Shown here one piece after another: positions 6,626 to 13,154 of a stretch of DNA of 14,044 bases (position 1 is its first letter; each line of letters opens with the position of its first letter). The position numbers and the translations under genes are program-made. Source of the stretch: Rhodospirillaceae bacterium (GTDB lineage: Bacteria; Pseudomonadota; Alphaproteobacteria; Dongiales; Dongiaceae); NCBI GenBank assembly GCA_016794075.1, contig JAEUKU010000375.1:1-14044 (forward strand). Direction: 5' to 3'. Under the pieces are notes generated by a model. The model was not told the DNA's origin. It saw nothing but the letters and a program-made list of their open reading frames with translations, and did no database searches.

Positions 6626-6664
6626 TCAACGCACTCCGAGGGTGCGGTCGGATCGGACGGTCAT
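6626..6664 (-). CDS. Putative 12-residue leader peptide upstream of the LuxR-type gene
   Basis: ATG 6664 opens a 12-codon frame (MTVRSDRTLGVR) whose TGA is immediately followed by the regulator's ATG (TGAATG junction), in the same frame. Its Shine-Dalgarno, GAGGGGG six or seven bases upstream, is stronger than the GGAG-like site before the regulator. This arrangement suggests that ribosomes enter at the leader and reinitiate on the regulator. Expression is inferred, not shown. The peptide has four Arg codons but no long run of one amino acid as in a classical attenuator. Confidence 0.4.
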   Translation of the reverse strand: MTVRSDRTLGVR

Positions 6665-6730
6665 GATATCCCCCTCAAGTTCCGGCCCGGTCCGGCCGAC
6701 AGATACCCACAAATTATTTACGGCAATATC

Positions 6731-6759
6731 TTCATAGCGTTAACGAATAGCGCAATCAA
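6731..6759 (-). promoter_or_regulatory. Predicted sigma70 promoter of the LuxR-type gene
   Basis: On the minus strand, TTGATT (-35, at 6754-6759) and TATGAA (-10, at 6731-6736) are separated by exactly 17 bp. Each matches consensus at 4 of 6 positions. The predicted start near 6724 gives a leader of about 60 nt before the 12-codon ORF. The surroundings are AT-rich, unlike the coding DNA around them. Confidence 0.5.
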
Positions 6760-6767
6760 GTATACCG

Positions 6768-6787
6768 AAGGTTACATGGCTTACCTT
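6768..6787. promoter_or_regulatory. Imperfect inverted repeat, candidate regulator-binding site
   Basis: A 20-bp element has arms AAGGT and ACCTT and imperfect inner positions (AAGGTTAC facing CTTACCTT). It lies just upstream of the predicted -35 of the LuxR-type gene, about 44-63 bp before the predicted transcription start, where an activator would bind. LuxR-family proteins bind dyads of about this size, so autoregulation or control of both divergent arms is possible. Symmetry is only partial. Confidence 0.3.
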
Positions 6788-6944
6788 TGAGATTTATCAT
6801 ACATAACCATTCGGGCGCGGCAGACGAGCAAAGTAAAGTCAAAATATAGACCGAATCGTATTCTGTATTTCATGACATTTTTACCCGCGTGCGTCACCAT
6901 GTCACGCGAGAGTTTCGGTAGGCGTCAATCACAAGGGGATTGCG

Positions 6945-7406
6945 ATGGCGTACGACGATGCTCATTCGGAGGCCCGTCTCCGCGAGAGCCGGCTTGCCAA
7001 CGCCGCGGCGACCGAGGAGCTGTCCAGCTCGATCTCCGAGATCAGCCACCAGGTCGCGCACTGCACCGACATCGCCCGCCGCGCGGTCGGCGAGAGCGAG
7101 CGCACGGCGGACTCCTTCCGCGGTCTGTCGGAGGCGACCGAGCGCATCGGCGACGTAGTCAGGCTGATTGCCGGCATCGCCAACCAGACCAATTTGCTGG
7201 CGCTCCATGCGACGACCGGGGCGGCGCGCGCCGGCGAGCCGGGCAAGGGCTTCGCGGTGGTGGCCTCCGAGGTCAAATCGCTCGTCAGCCAGACGGCGGC
7301 TGCGACCGCCGATTCCATGCTGGGCGCGGCGGAATCCCTGAAGGGCGAGGCTGGCAGCCTGCGCATCGACGTGGAGCGCTTCTTCGAGCGCGTGCGCGCG
7401 CAATAG
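6945..7406 (+). CDS. Miniature soluble MCP signalling-domain protein with internal deletion
   Basis: A 153-residue protein made only of methyl-accepting chemotaxis protein signalling sequence. Residues 20-80 are coiled-coil N-helix (AATEELSSSISEISHQV ... IAGIANQTNLLAL). Residues 81-123 are the hairpin tip and start of the C-helix (AARAGEPGKGFAVVASEVKSL, QTAAAT). Residues 125-153 match the extreme MCP C-terminus (LGAAESLKGEAGSLRIDVERFFERVRA). The long middle of the C-helix is absent, so the antiparallel hairpin cannot be full length. There is no sensor domain, HAMP or membrane segment. At the tip, positions equivalent to Tsr N381 and E385 are H88 and G92, while R95 (R388) is kept. ATG 6945 follows AAGGGGA. 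The kinase gene starts 55 bp downstream, so the two are probably one operon. It could be a degenerating receptor or a dedicated scaffold or partner. Confidence 0.8.
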   Translation: MAYDDAHSEARLRESRLANAAATEELSSSISEISHQVAHCTDIARRAVGESERTADSFRGLSEATERIGDVVRLIAGIANQTNLLALHATTGAARAGEPGKGFAVVASEVKSLVSQTAAATADSMLGAAESLKGEAGSLRIDVERFFERVRAQ

Positions 7407-7461
7407 GCGGTGAGGCTGCGGCCGAGCCGTCCGGCGCGATAAGGGGGAGGTGGAAATCCGC

Positions 7462-9123
7462 ATGGCGGGCCCCAAGCCAGCCTTGTCCAGCAAGCAGCGG
7501 CATCCGATCGAACGGCGCCGGACCGGGCCGGGATGCGGCCAGTCGGGCTGTTCCTGCGCCGCCGCGCCGGACGGGGCGCCGCCGCCCTGCCTCGGCGTCG
7601 ATGCCGACCCGGCGGTGCGCGACCAGTTCCTCCGCGCCGTGCTGCTCAACCTGTCCGAAGCGGTGGTGGCGATCGATTCCCGCGGCACGATCCTGTTCTT
7701 CTCGCCCGGCAGCGAGCAGCTGCTCGGCTACAACGCCGGCGAGACCATCGGCCGCAACGTCTCGATGCTGATGGCGGGCGAGGACGCCGCCCGGCACGAC
7801 GACCACATCCGCGCGCACCTGCAGACCGGCGCGTCGCACATCATCGGCCGCACCCGCGGGGTGACCGCGGTGAGCAAATCGGGCGCGCGCATCGCCGTCG
7901 ACTTGCGGGTGGTGCCGCTCGAACTCGGCGGGGCGCGGCTCTATATCGGCACCATGCGCGACGTGCGCGAGCGCGTCGAGCGCGAGCTGCGGCTGGAGGC
8001 GGCGAAGCGGCAGCTGGCGGAGCGCAACCTGCAGCTCCGCGCCATTCTGCGCAGCGTCGGCGAGGGCATCTGCCTGTTCGACCGGCAGCACAAGCTGATC
8101 ACCTTCAACGACCGGATCCTGGCGCTGTTCGCGGTGGGTCCGGACGGCATCCGCAAGGGCCAGTCGTTGCGCGATCTGGTGGAGCGGAACGTTCCCCCTA
8201 TCCGAGGCGCGGCGGATGAGACTGATTGCCGGGCGCAGCTGCTCGCCCAGGCCCAGCGCCATGCGGAAGGCGCGGTCAAGCTCGAGATCGAAGGGGGATC
8301 GATCCTGCAGGTGCGGCTGGCGCCGCTGCCCGACGGCCGCCTGGTGATGACCGTCACCGACGTCACCCAGGAGGAACGGCGGGCCGAGGAGCTGCGCCGG
8401 GCGCTCTCCTCCGAGCGGGCGGCGAGCGAGGCAAAGAGCCAGTTCCTTGCCAACATGAATCACGAGCTGCGCACGCCGCTGAACGCCATCCTCGGCATGG
8501 CCGAGGCGATCCTGCGCGGCTATTGCGGCGAGGTCGGGGAGCGACAGCGGGAATACCTGCGCGACATCCACGGCGCGGGCGAGCATCTGCGCAACCTGAT
8601 CGGCGAGATTCTCGACCTGTCCAAGATCGAGTCCGGCAACTTCAAGCTGCTGTTCGAGCGCGTCGCGCCCGCCCCGCTGGTGCGCGATTGCGCCCGCATG
8701 GTCGAGCGCCTGGCAGGGGATGCCGGCCTGCGCCTGCAGGCGGAGGCCGCGGGAAGCCTCGGCGAACTTGTCATCGACAGCCGCGTGATGAAGCAGGCGG
8801 TCCTCAACCTGCTGTCCAACGCCATCAAGTTCACGCCCCGCGGCGGCATGGTGACGCTGCGCCTTGGCGCCGGCGCGTTCGGCGGCGCCAAGATCGAGGT
8901 CGCCGATAACGGCATCGGCATGGACGCGAACGAGGTGGCGACCGCCATGTCGGTCTTCGGGCAGGTCGAGAACGTGATGAACCGGAAGCATTCCGGCACC
9001 GGCCTGGGCCTGCCGCTGGCGCGCGCCTTCGTCGAGCTGCATGGCGGAACCTTGCGCATCGACAGCACACCGCATGCCGGCACCACGGTGATCATCGACC
9101 TGCCGCCCAGCTGCATCGCCTGA
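7462..9123 (+). CDS. PAS-PAS sensor histidine kinase with FixL-like haem-type PAS
   Basis: A 553-residue soluble kinase with no membrane segment. Order: Cys-rich N-terminus (C25, C30, C32, C43); PAS1 about 55-170 (AIDSRGTILFFSPGSEQLLGY, GRNVSMLM); linker helix; PAS2 about 190-305 (SVGEGICLFDRQHKLITFND); HisKA with MNHELRTPLNAI (phospho-His 334); HATPase with N453 (LLSNAIKFT), DNGIGM at 482-487 and SGTGLGLPLA at 511-520. In PAS1, RHDDH...SHIIGRTR places H112, H126, I127 and R132 at the spacing of B. japonicum FixL His200, His214, Ile215 and Arg220 (recalled from the literature), suggesting haem-based O2 or gas sensing. There is no attached receiver, so it needs a separate response regulator, and none with an intact Asp is in the window. 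ATG 7462 follows GGGGGAGG at 7443-7450; GTG 7450 overlaps that site. Confidence 0.9.
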   Translation: MAGPKPALSSKQRHPIERRRTGPGCGQSGCSCAAAPDGAPPPCLGVDADPAVRDQFLRAVLLNLSEAVVAIDSRGTILFFSPGSEQLLGYNAGETIGRNVSMLMAGEDAARHDDHIRAHLQTGASHIIGRTRGVTAVSKSGARIAVDLRVVPLELGGARLYIGTMRDVRERVERELRLEAAKRQLAERNLQLRAILRSVGEGICLFDRQHKLITFNDRILALFAVGPDGIRKGQSLRDLVERNVPPIRGAADETDCRAQLLAQAQRHAEGAVKLEIEGGSILQVRLAPLPDGRLVMTVTDVTQEERRAEELRRALSSERAASEAKSQFLANMNHELRTPLNAILGMAEAILRGYCGEVGERQREYLRDIHGAGEHLRNLIGEILDLSKIESGNFKLLFERVAPAPLVRDCARMVERLAGDAGLRLQAEAAGSLGELVIDSRVMKQAVLNLLSNAIKFTPRGGMVTLRLGAGAFGGAKIEVADNGIGMDANEVATAMSVFGQVENVMNRKHSGTGLGLPLARAFVELHGGTLRIDSTPHAGTTVIIDLPPSCIA

Positions 9124-9136
9124 GCGCGGCGGTCGT

Positions 9137-11158
9137 TCAGTGAGCGGCGGAGCGCATGCCGTCGAAGATCGTGGACATGTGCTGCTCCAGGACCCCGGCC
9201 AGCGTCCGCGCATAGGTCGCGGTGATGTGATGGCGGTCCGAATAGATGAGCACGTTGCCCGCGGCCGGGGGGCAGCTGTCGTTCGTGCAGAAATAGTCCG
9301 ACAGATCGATGGCGTGGACGTTCGGCGGTAGATCGGCGATCGCCTCGACCGGGTTGTCGTTCGCCAGCATGTCGCTTCTGCGCCGGGCGCAGGCGGTGGC
9401 TTCGACGCCGTGGGTTTCGACGCATTCTGCGGCGTCCAGCATGACCCAGGGCGTGTCGCGTATCGCGATCACTGCGATGCCGGCTGCGCCGAGCGCGCGC
9501 CATGAATCGAGATAACCTTGCGGCACGCGCTCGTCCTCGCCGTGGCCGCGGGTCGCCGTGGTGAACACGGCATCCGGCTTCAGTTCCAGCAGCTTGGCCA
9601 AGGCGCGCTCGTTCCACGCGATGCAGGATTCCTCGAAGCCCTCCGGGCCATCCACGTATTCGCGGCTGAATAGGCATCCGCTCTTGGTCATGGTGACGAT
9701 CTTGAGGTCCCGCCGGGCCGCGATGCCCTGGAAGGCGGGCAGCCACATCAGCGCGTGAGAGCCGCCGACCAGCGCGATCGTCGCCGACGCGTCCCGGTCC
9801 CCGTAGACGCAGGTCAGCACGGACTTGCCACCGAGCGATTGATGGCAACCGTCATCATAGGCCACTGGCTTGTCGTCCCGCACCGAGAGAGCGCTGGGAC
9901 GGATGGGGGCGCCGTTCTCCGTCAGTCGAGGAAAGGCGGTCGCGCCCGGATGCGTGGAGAGGTCGAGCGGCGCGGCCAGTTCGGCCCGTTTGGTTAGGGC
10001 GATGTAGCCATAGAAGGCGCCGGCGATGAGCAGCGTCAGCACCGCGCCGCTCGCTGCCTTCAAGAGCCAGGGCCAGGGATTGGGCGTGGATCGGTCCAGA
10101 TTGATGAAGGGCTGCTCGACCAGGCGCTGGGTTGCGGCCGACAGCACCAGCGACAGCGCCAGGATGACCGCGCCGCCGCCCAGACCGACCTCCACCTCAT
10201 TGAAGATGGCGCGGTAGAAGATCAGCACCGGCCAGTGCCAGAGATAAAGGCTATAGGAGATCTCGCCGATATAGGCCATCGGCCGCGACGCCAGGATCGC
10301 ATCCGCGCCAAACGGGCTGCCGGGCCGCCCTGCGGCGATGACGCAGCAGGCGCCGAGCGTCGGCCACAAGGCGGCGTAGCCCGGAAACACTGTGGCGACC
10401 TGTAGCGCCGCGCCGCAGCTGAGCACGGCGAGGAAGCCGATCCAGCCGAGGGCGAGGCGCGCGGAGCGGCTCAAGCTCAGGCCGGGCAGGGTTGCGGCGA
10501 GCAATCCGCCGAGGGCGAATTCCCAGAGCCGGGTGAAGGTGCTGAAATAGGCCGTCGGCTGGTCGGTTGCGGTCAGCCAGACCGAATAGGCGAGGGAGCC
10601 CAGGAACACGATCGCGATCGGCAGGACCGGCTTCGCCACGCGTCCAAGGCGTCGGGCCGCGAGCAGCCAGACCGCGAGGCCGATGCCGAAGACGACGTAG
10701 AACTGGCCTTGGATCGAGATGGCCCAGTAGTGCTGGAACGGGCTCGGCAGCTCCTCGCGCGCCAGGTAGTCGACCGATTGCCGGATGAGCTTCCAGTTCT
10801 CCAGGTACAGGGTGGAAGCGACGGCCTCCTTGGTCACGAATTCCCAGCGCGTCTGCGGCAACCAAAGCCAGGTCGCGGCCAGGATCGCGACGACCACGAA
10901 CAGGGCCGCCGGCAGCAGCCGCTTGCTCAAACGGTAGGCGAAGCCGAGGAGGTCGATGCCGCCGGTCCGCTCGGCCTGCTTCATCAGCGAGCCGAGGATC
11001 AGGTATCCCGAGACGACGAAGAAGACGTCGACGCCGCCGGACACCTTGCCGACCCAGATATGGAAGACCGCGACGAGCAATGCGCCGATGGCGCGCAGTC
11101 CTTGGATTTCCGCCCTGAACTCGGCAGATCTGGGCGCGGCGGAGGCAACGTGTACCAT
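9137..11158 (-). CDS. OafA-like O-acyltransferase with C-terminal SGNH domain
   Basis: A 673-residue inner-membrane enzyme. Residues about 15-385 form the acyltransferase-3 domain: RAEIQGLRAIGALLVAVFH (catalytic-type His33), GGVDVFFVVSGYLI, RLSKRLLPA, HYWAISIQGQFY, LWEFALGGLL, ISYSLYLWHWPVL and about ten membrane helices. After a linker comes a periplasmic SGNH-like domain (about 455-660) with IALVGGSHALMW (nucleophile Ser467) and SDRHHIT (D641/H644). Such proteins acetylate O-antigen, exopolysaccharide or similar surface sugars, using acyl groups passed across the membrane. The acceptor here is unknown. ATG 11158 is in front of the family's usual N-terminal motif; its ribosome binding site is weak. 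It converges on the histidine kinase with only 13 bp between stops and no terminator visible. Confidence 0.92.
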   Translation of the reverse strand: MVHVASAAPRSAEFRAEIQGLRAIGALLVAVFHIWVGKVSGGVDVFFVVSGYLILGSLMKQAERTGGIDLLGFAYRLSKRLLPAALFVVVAILAATWLWLPQTRWEFVTKEAVASTLYLENWKLIRQSVDYLAREELPSPFQHYWAISIQGQFYVVFGIGLAVWLLAARRLGRVAKPVLPIAIVFLGSLAYSVWLTATDQPTAYFSTFTRLWEFALGGLLAATLPGLSLSRSARLALGWIGFLAVLSCGAALQVATVFPGYAALWPTLGACCVIAAGRPGSPFGADAILASRPMAYIGEISYSLYLWHWPVLIFYRAIFNEVEVGLGGGAVILALSLVLSAATQRLVEQPFINLDRSTPNPWPWLLKAASGAVLTLLIAGAFYGYIALTKRAELAAPLDLSTHPGATAFPRLTENGAPIRPSALSVRDDKPVAYDDGCHQSLGGKSVLTCVYGDRDASATIALVGGSHALMWLPAFQGIAARRDLKIVTMTKSGCLFSREYVDGPEGFEESCIAWNERALAKLLELKPDAVFTTATRGHGEDERVPQGYLDSWRALGAAGIAVIAIRDTPWVMLDAAECVETHGVEATACARRRSDMLANDNPVEAIADLPPNVHAIDLSDYFCTNDSCPPAAGNVLIYSDRHHITATYARTLAGVLEQHMSTIFDGMRSAAH

Positions 11159-11330
11159 GTCAGCACAAGGGGGTAGGGATCAGCGGACGCAGGATATAGC
11201 AGAGGATTCCTCTTTGCGGCGTTGAATTCCTGTGAAACCGGGCGCGGGCCGTGGGCAGCGGCACTTATGTCACAGCCCGGCACCCTGGCGGGTGTGTGCC
11301 CCCTCGTTGCACGGCGGCGGCGAAGCCGCG
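11159..11330. promoter_or_regulatory. Upstream region of the OafA-like gene with palindrome
   Basis: About 170 bp without a gene. On the minus strand a TATATC -10-like hexamer lies close upstream of the acyltransferase, with no good -35. A 13-bp palindrome (AGAGGA-T-TCCTCT, 11202-11214) fills the would-be spacer and is a candidate operator. Further left, CCGGGC/GCCCGG arms about 30 bp apart may form a hairpin. All assignments here are weak. Confidence 0.3.
11317..11329 (-). terminator. Hairpin after the broken methyltransferase
   Basis: A 5-bp GCGGC/GCCGC stem with a 3-nt loop lies directly beyond the TAG at 11331-11333. There is no U tract. It may contribute to termination, but such GC hairpins are common in this DNA. 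Confidence 0.25.
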
Positions 11331-12052
11331 CTATGGCTTCCGTGCCAGGAATTCGCGCGCGTTCCGGCTCAGGCTATGGCGATGGACGTCCGGCTCGCTG
11401 GCCGTGAAGCTCGAAACCTCGAAGCCTGCCGCCGCGATGCGGTCCGCGGCATCGGTGCCGTAGTAGCGCACGTGGTCCCACTGGCCGAAATGCAGATCGC
11501 GGTCCGCGTTCAAGATGATGGAAGCGTTCTCATAGGTCTGCGCGAAGCCCAGGGCGATCGGGAAGGACAGGATCGCCACTCCGCCGGGCGCCAGAACGCG
11601 GTGAATTTCGGCCAGCGCCTTGCTGTCGTCGACATGCTCGAGAACGTGATTGGCGATGACCACGTCCCAGGATTCATCCGGCTGGTCGATGCGTTCGATG
11701 TTCAGGGTCGTGTCCGCGCGCCCCTTGGCGATGTCCGCCGACGTGTACGTCGCCGCCAGGGCGCTGTAATATCGGCGCAGGACGGTTCGGGCGCGAAATG
11801 CAGGACGCGCTTGCCGCGCACGGCGTCCGTCAGGCGACTGATCCAGAGAACCTGGTGGCGATGCCGTTCCAGCGAACCGCAGGCGGGACACCGGGCGTCG
11901 AAGCGCGGGGGCAGGCCGTGCGCGTTGAACAGGCCGCTATAGCCGCAGATGTTGCATGCGCGCGGATAGACGCCGCCGAGCCGCTTCCAGATCCGGCCGG
12001 CGTAGCGAGCATTGATGCTTGCCGCTCTGAGGCGGTTCACCAGCCCGGTCAT
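11331..12052 (-). pseudogene. SAM-dependent methyltransferase with zinc-ribbon N-terminus, frameshifted
   Basis: Two adjacent minus-strand frames together make one class I methyltransferase. The N-terminal frame, from ATG 12052 (GGAGG nine bases upstream), carries a zinc-ribbon-like CNICG...CPACGSLERHR and the start of the Rossmann fold, KRVLHFAPEP. The second frame resumes at LRRYYSALAATYTSADI and contains WDVVIANHVLEHVDD, RVLAPGGVAIL and FGQWDHVRYYG, ending at 11331. The switch falls at about 11781-11788; inserting one base restores an unbroken protein of about 240 residues. No homopolymer or slippery heptamer is present, so programmed frameshifting is unlikely. As read, the N-terminal frame continues out of frame to a stop near 11702 and would yield no methyltransferase. 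Family members occur in surface-polysaccharide loci. A sequencing error is the main alternative to a real mutation. Confidence 0.85.
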
Positions 12053-12112
12053 ATCCGGTGGCCTCCCCGATGGAAACTCTAGGCCCGGCGGGCTTGGGAT
12101 ACAGCCAGAAAG

Positions 12113-12136
12113 GGCCGCTCGGCCGGCGCGACGGCC
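12113..12136 (-). terminator. Possible terminator of the LysR gene
   Basis: Directly after the LysR stop, the minus strand has GGCCG and CGGCC arms with a 14-nt GC-rich loop, followed by CTTTCT. The short stem, large loop and poor U tract make this only suggestive. Confidence 0.3.
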
Positions 12137-13057
12137 TCAACCGGGCGCCGGCGCCATCATCGCCGGATCTTTGCCGACTTCCTCCTTCAACCAGGCCCTG
12201 AACGCCTCGATCGGCCGATCCTTCAGGCGATCGGTCGGGCAGACCAGGTACCAGCGCGCGGGCTGACGCACTTCGACCGCGAAGGGCCGGACCAAGCGAC
12301 CGAGCTTCAGATCCTCGGCCACCATGAAATGTGGCGCCAGGGCGACGCCCTGGCCGTCGAGCGCAGCCTCGATGGCGAGCAGGTAGCTGTCGAACTGCGC
12401 GGCGGCGCGGCCTTTCAGGTTCGGTACGCCGGCCGCGTCCAGCCAGAGCTGCCAGTCATTGGCCGTCGTATAGACCTGCAGCAGCGCGTGATTCACCAGG
12501 TCCACCGGCTGGCGCAGGCCGAGCCCGCCTTGCGCCACCGCCGGCGTGCAGACCGGGAACAACAACGCGTCGAACAGATGGTCGTAGTGCAGCCCTGGAC
12601 GATCCGGCGCGGCAGTGCAGATCATGCCGAGATCGGCGATGTCCGGATCGAACTCCCAGTCGAGGACGCTGGTGTTCACGCGCACCACGACATTTGGATT
12701 AGCGCTCTGGAAGCGGTGCAGACGCGGGATGAGCCAGCGCACGGCGACGGTCACATAGACCTGCACCCGGAGATCCTCCGACATGCGGGCCCGGCGCAAC
12801 AGATCGGCGCCCTGGGTCATGCGGTCGAAGCCGTCGCGCAGGAAGGGGAACAGGATGCGGCCCGCCTCGCTGAGCGCCACCCGGCGGCCGGCGCGGTCGA
12901 ACAGGCGCAGGCCGAAGTGATCTTCGAGCCCGGTCACCTGATGCGAGATGGCCGATTGGGTAAGACCGAGTTCCTCGGCCGCGGACCGGAAACTCAGGTG
13001 TCGGGCGGCGGCCTCGAAGGCGCGCAGGGCGGATAGCGGTGGAAGATCGCGTTTCAT
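12137..13057 (-). CDS. LysR-family transcriptional regulator, GcvA-like
   Basis: A 306-residue regulator. The N-terminal winged helix is typical: LPPLSALRAFEAAARHLSFR, SAAEELGLTQSAISHQVTGLEDHFG, LRLFDRAGRRVALSEAGR. A linker helix and periplasmic-binding-like effector domain (about 92-295) follow, with a WLIPRLHRFQSANPNVVVRV first strand and VALAPHFMVAEDLKLGRLVRPF near the end, as in the GcvA/AmpR subgroup. Full length matches the family. ATG 13057 begins the usual MKRDLPPL motif. It is divergent from an MttB-family methyltransferase, 97 bp away. LysR proteins usually control the divergent gene, so regulation of methylated-amine or betaine use is a reasonable inference; the inducer is unknown. 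Confidence 0.93.
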   Translation of the reverse strand: MKRDLPPLSALRAFEAAARHLSFRSAAEELGLTQSAISHQVTGLEDHFGLRLFDRAGRRVALSEAGRILFPFLRDGFDRMTQGADLLRRARMSEDLRVQVYVTVAVRWLIPRLHRFQSANPNVVVRVNTSVLDWEFDPDIADLGMICTAAPDRPGLHYDHLFDALLFPVCTPAVAQGGLGLRQPVDLVNHALLQVYTTANDWQLWLDAAGVPNLKGRAAAQFDSYLLAIEAALDGQGVALAPHFMVAEDLKLGRLVRPFAVEVRQPARWYLVCPTDRLKDRPIEAFRAWLKEEVGKDPAMMAPAPG

Positions 13058-13154
13058 GAAATCAGCTCATGTATTGATGAATTACTCTCGCTTGCTGGCG
13101 CCCGGTTTTCAAGGGAAAATGCCATGAATTCAATCCTTGCGAGGGCTTCTCAAA
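13058..13154. promoter_or_regulatory. Divergent LysR/mttB intergenic region with dyads
   Basis: This 97-bp AT-richer spacer should hold both promoters and the LysR operator. Visible dyads are a perfect TTTCATGAAA palindrome at 13052-13061, which includes the LysR start codon; TCAT-N6-ATGA at 13067-13080; and TTTTC-AAGG-GAAAA at 13106-13119. The first two share a TCATG core and could be adjacent LysR half-sites. The methyltransferase ribosome binding site is GAGGG at 13141-13145. No confident -35/-10 pair was found. Confidence 0.35.

Larger units (their letters stand above)
6665..6944. promoter_or_regulatory. AT-rich divergent intergenic region
   Basis: A 280-bp stretch between the LuxR-type regulator and the mini-MCP gene, markedly richer in A/T than the rest of the window from about 6700 to 6885. 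It contains the leftward promoter and dyad listed separately. It also has an inverted repeat CGCGTG/CACGCG (6886-6891 and 6903-6908) that encloses part of a GTCAC-cat-GTCAC direct repeat, 37 bp before the rightward start codon. I did not find a convincing rightward -35/-10 pair. No protein-coding gene is supported here. Confidence 0.5.

Noticed and set aside
6872..6944. Earlier plus-strand start (ATG 6872) opening a long frame before the mini-MCP gene
   Set aside because: That frame reads through the mini-MCP and kinase region in the wrong phase with Arg/Gly-rich sequence and has no Shine-Dalgarno.
7285..9213. A 642-codon open frame on the minus strand opposite the histidine kinase
   Set aside because: High GC leaves antisense frames open. 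The kinase on the plus strand has all expected motifs, and the antisense product has none.
11775..11795. Programmed ribosomal frameshift in the methyltransferase
   Set aside because: No slippery heptamer, homopolymer or downstream pseudoknot is visible; a mutation or sequencing error fits better.
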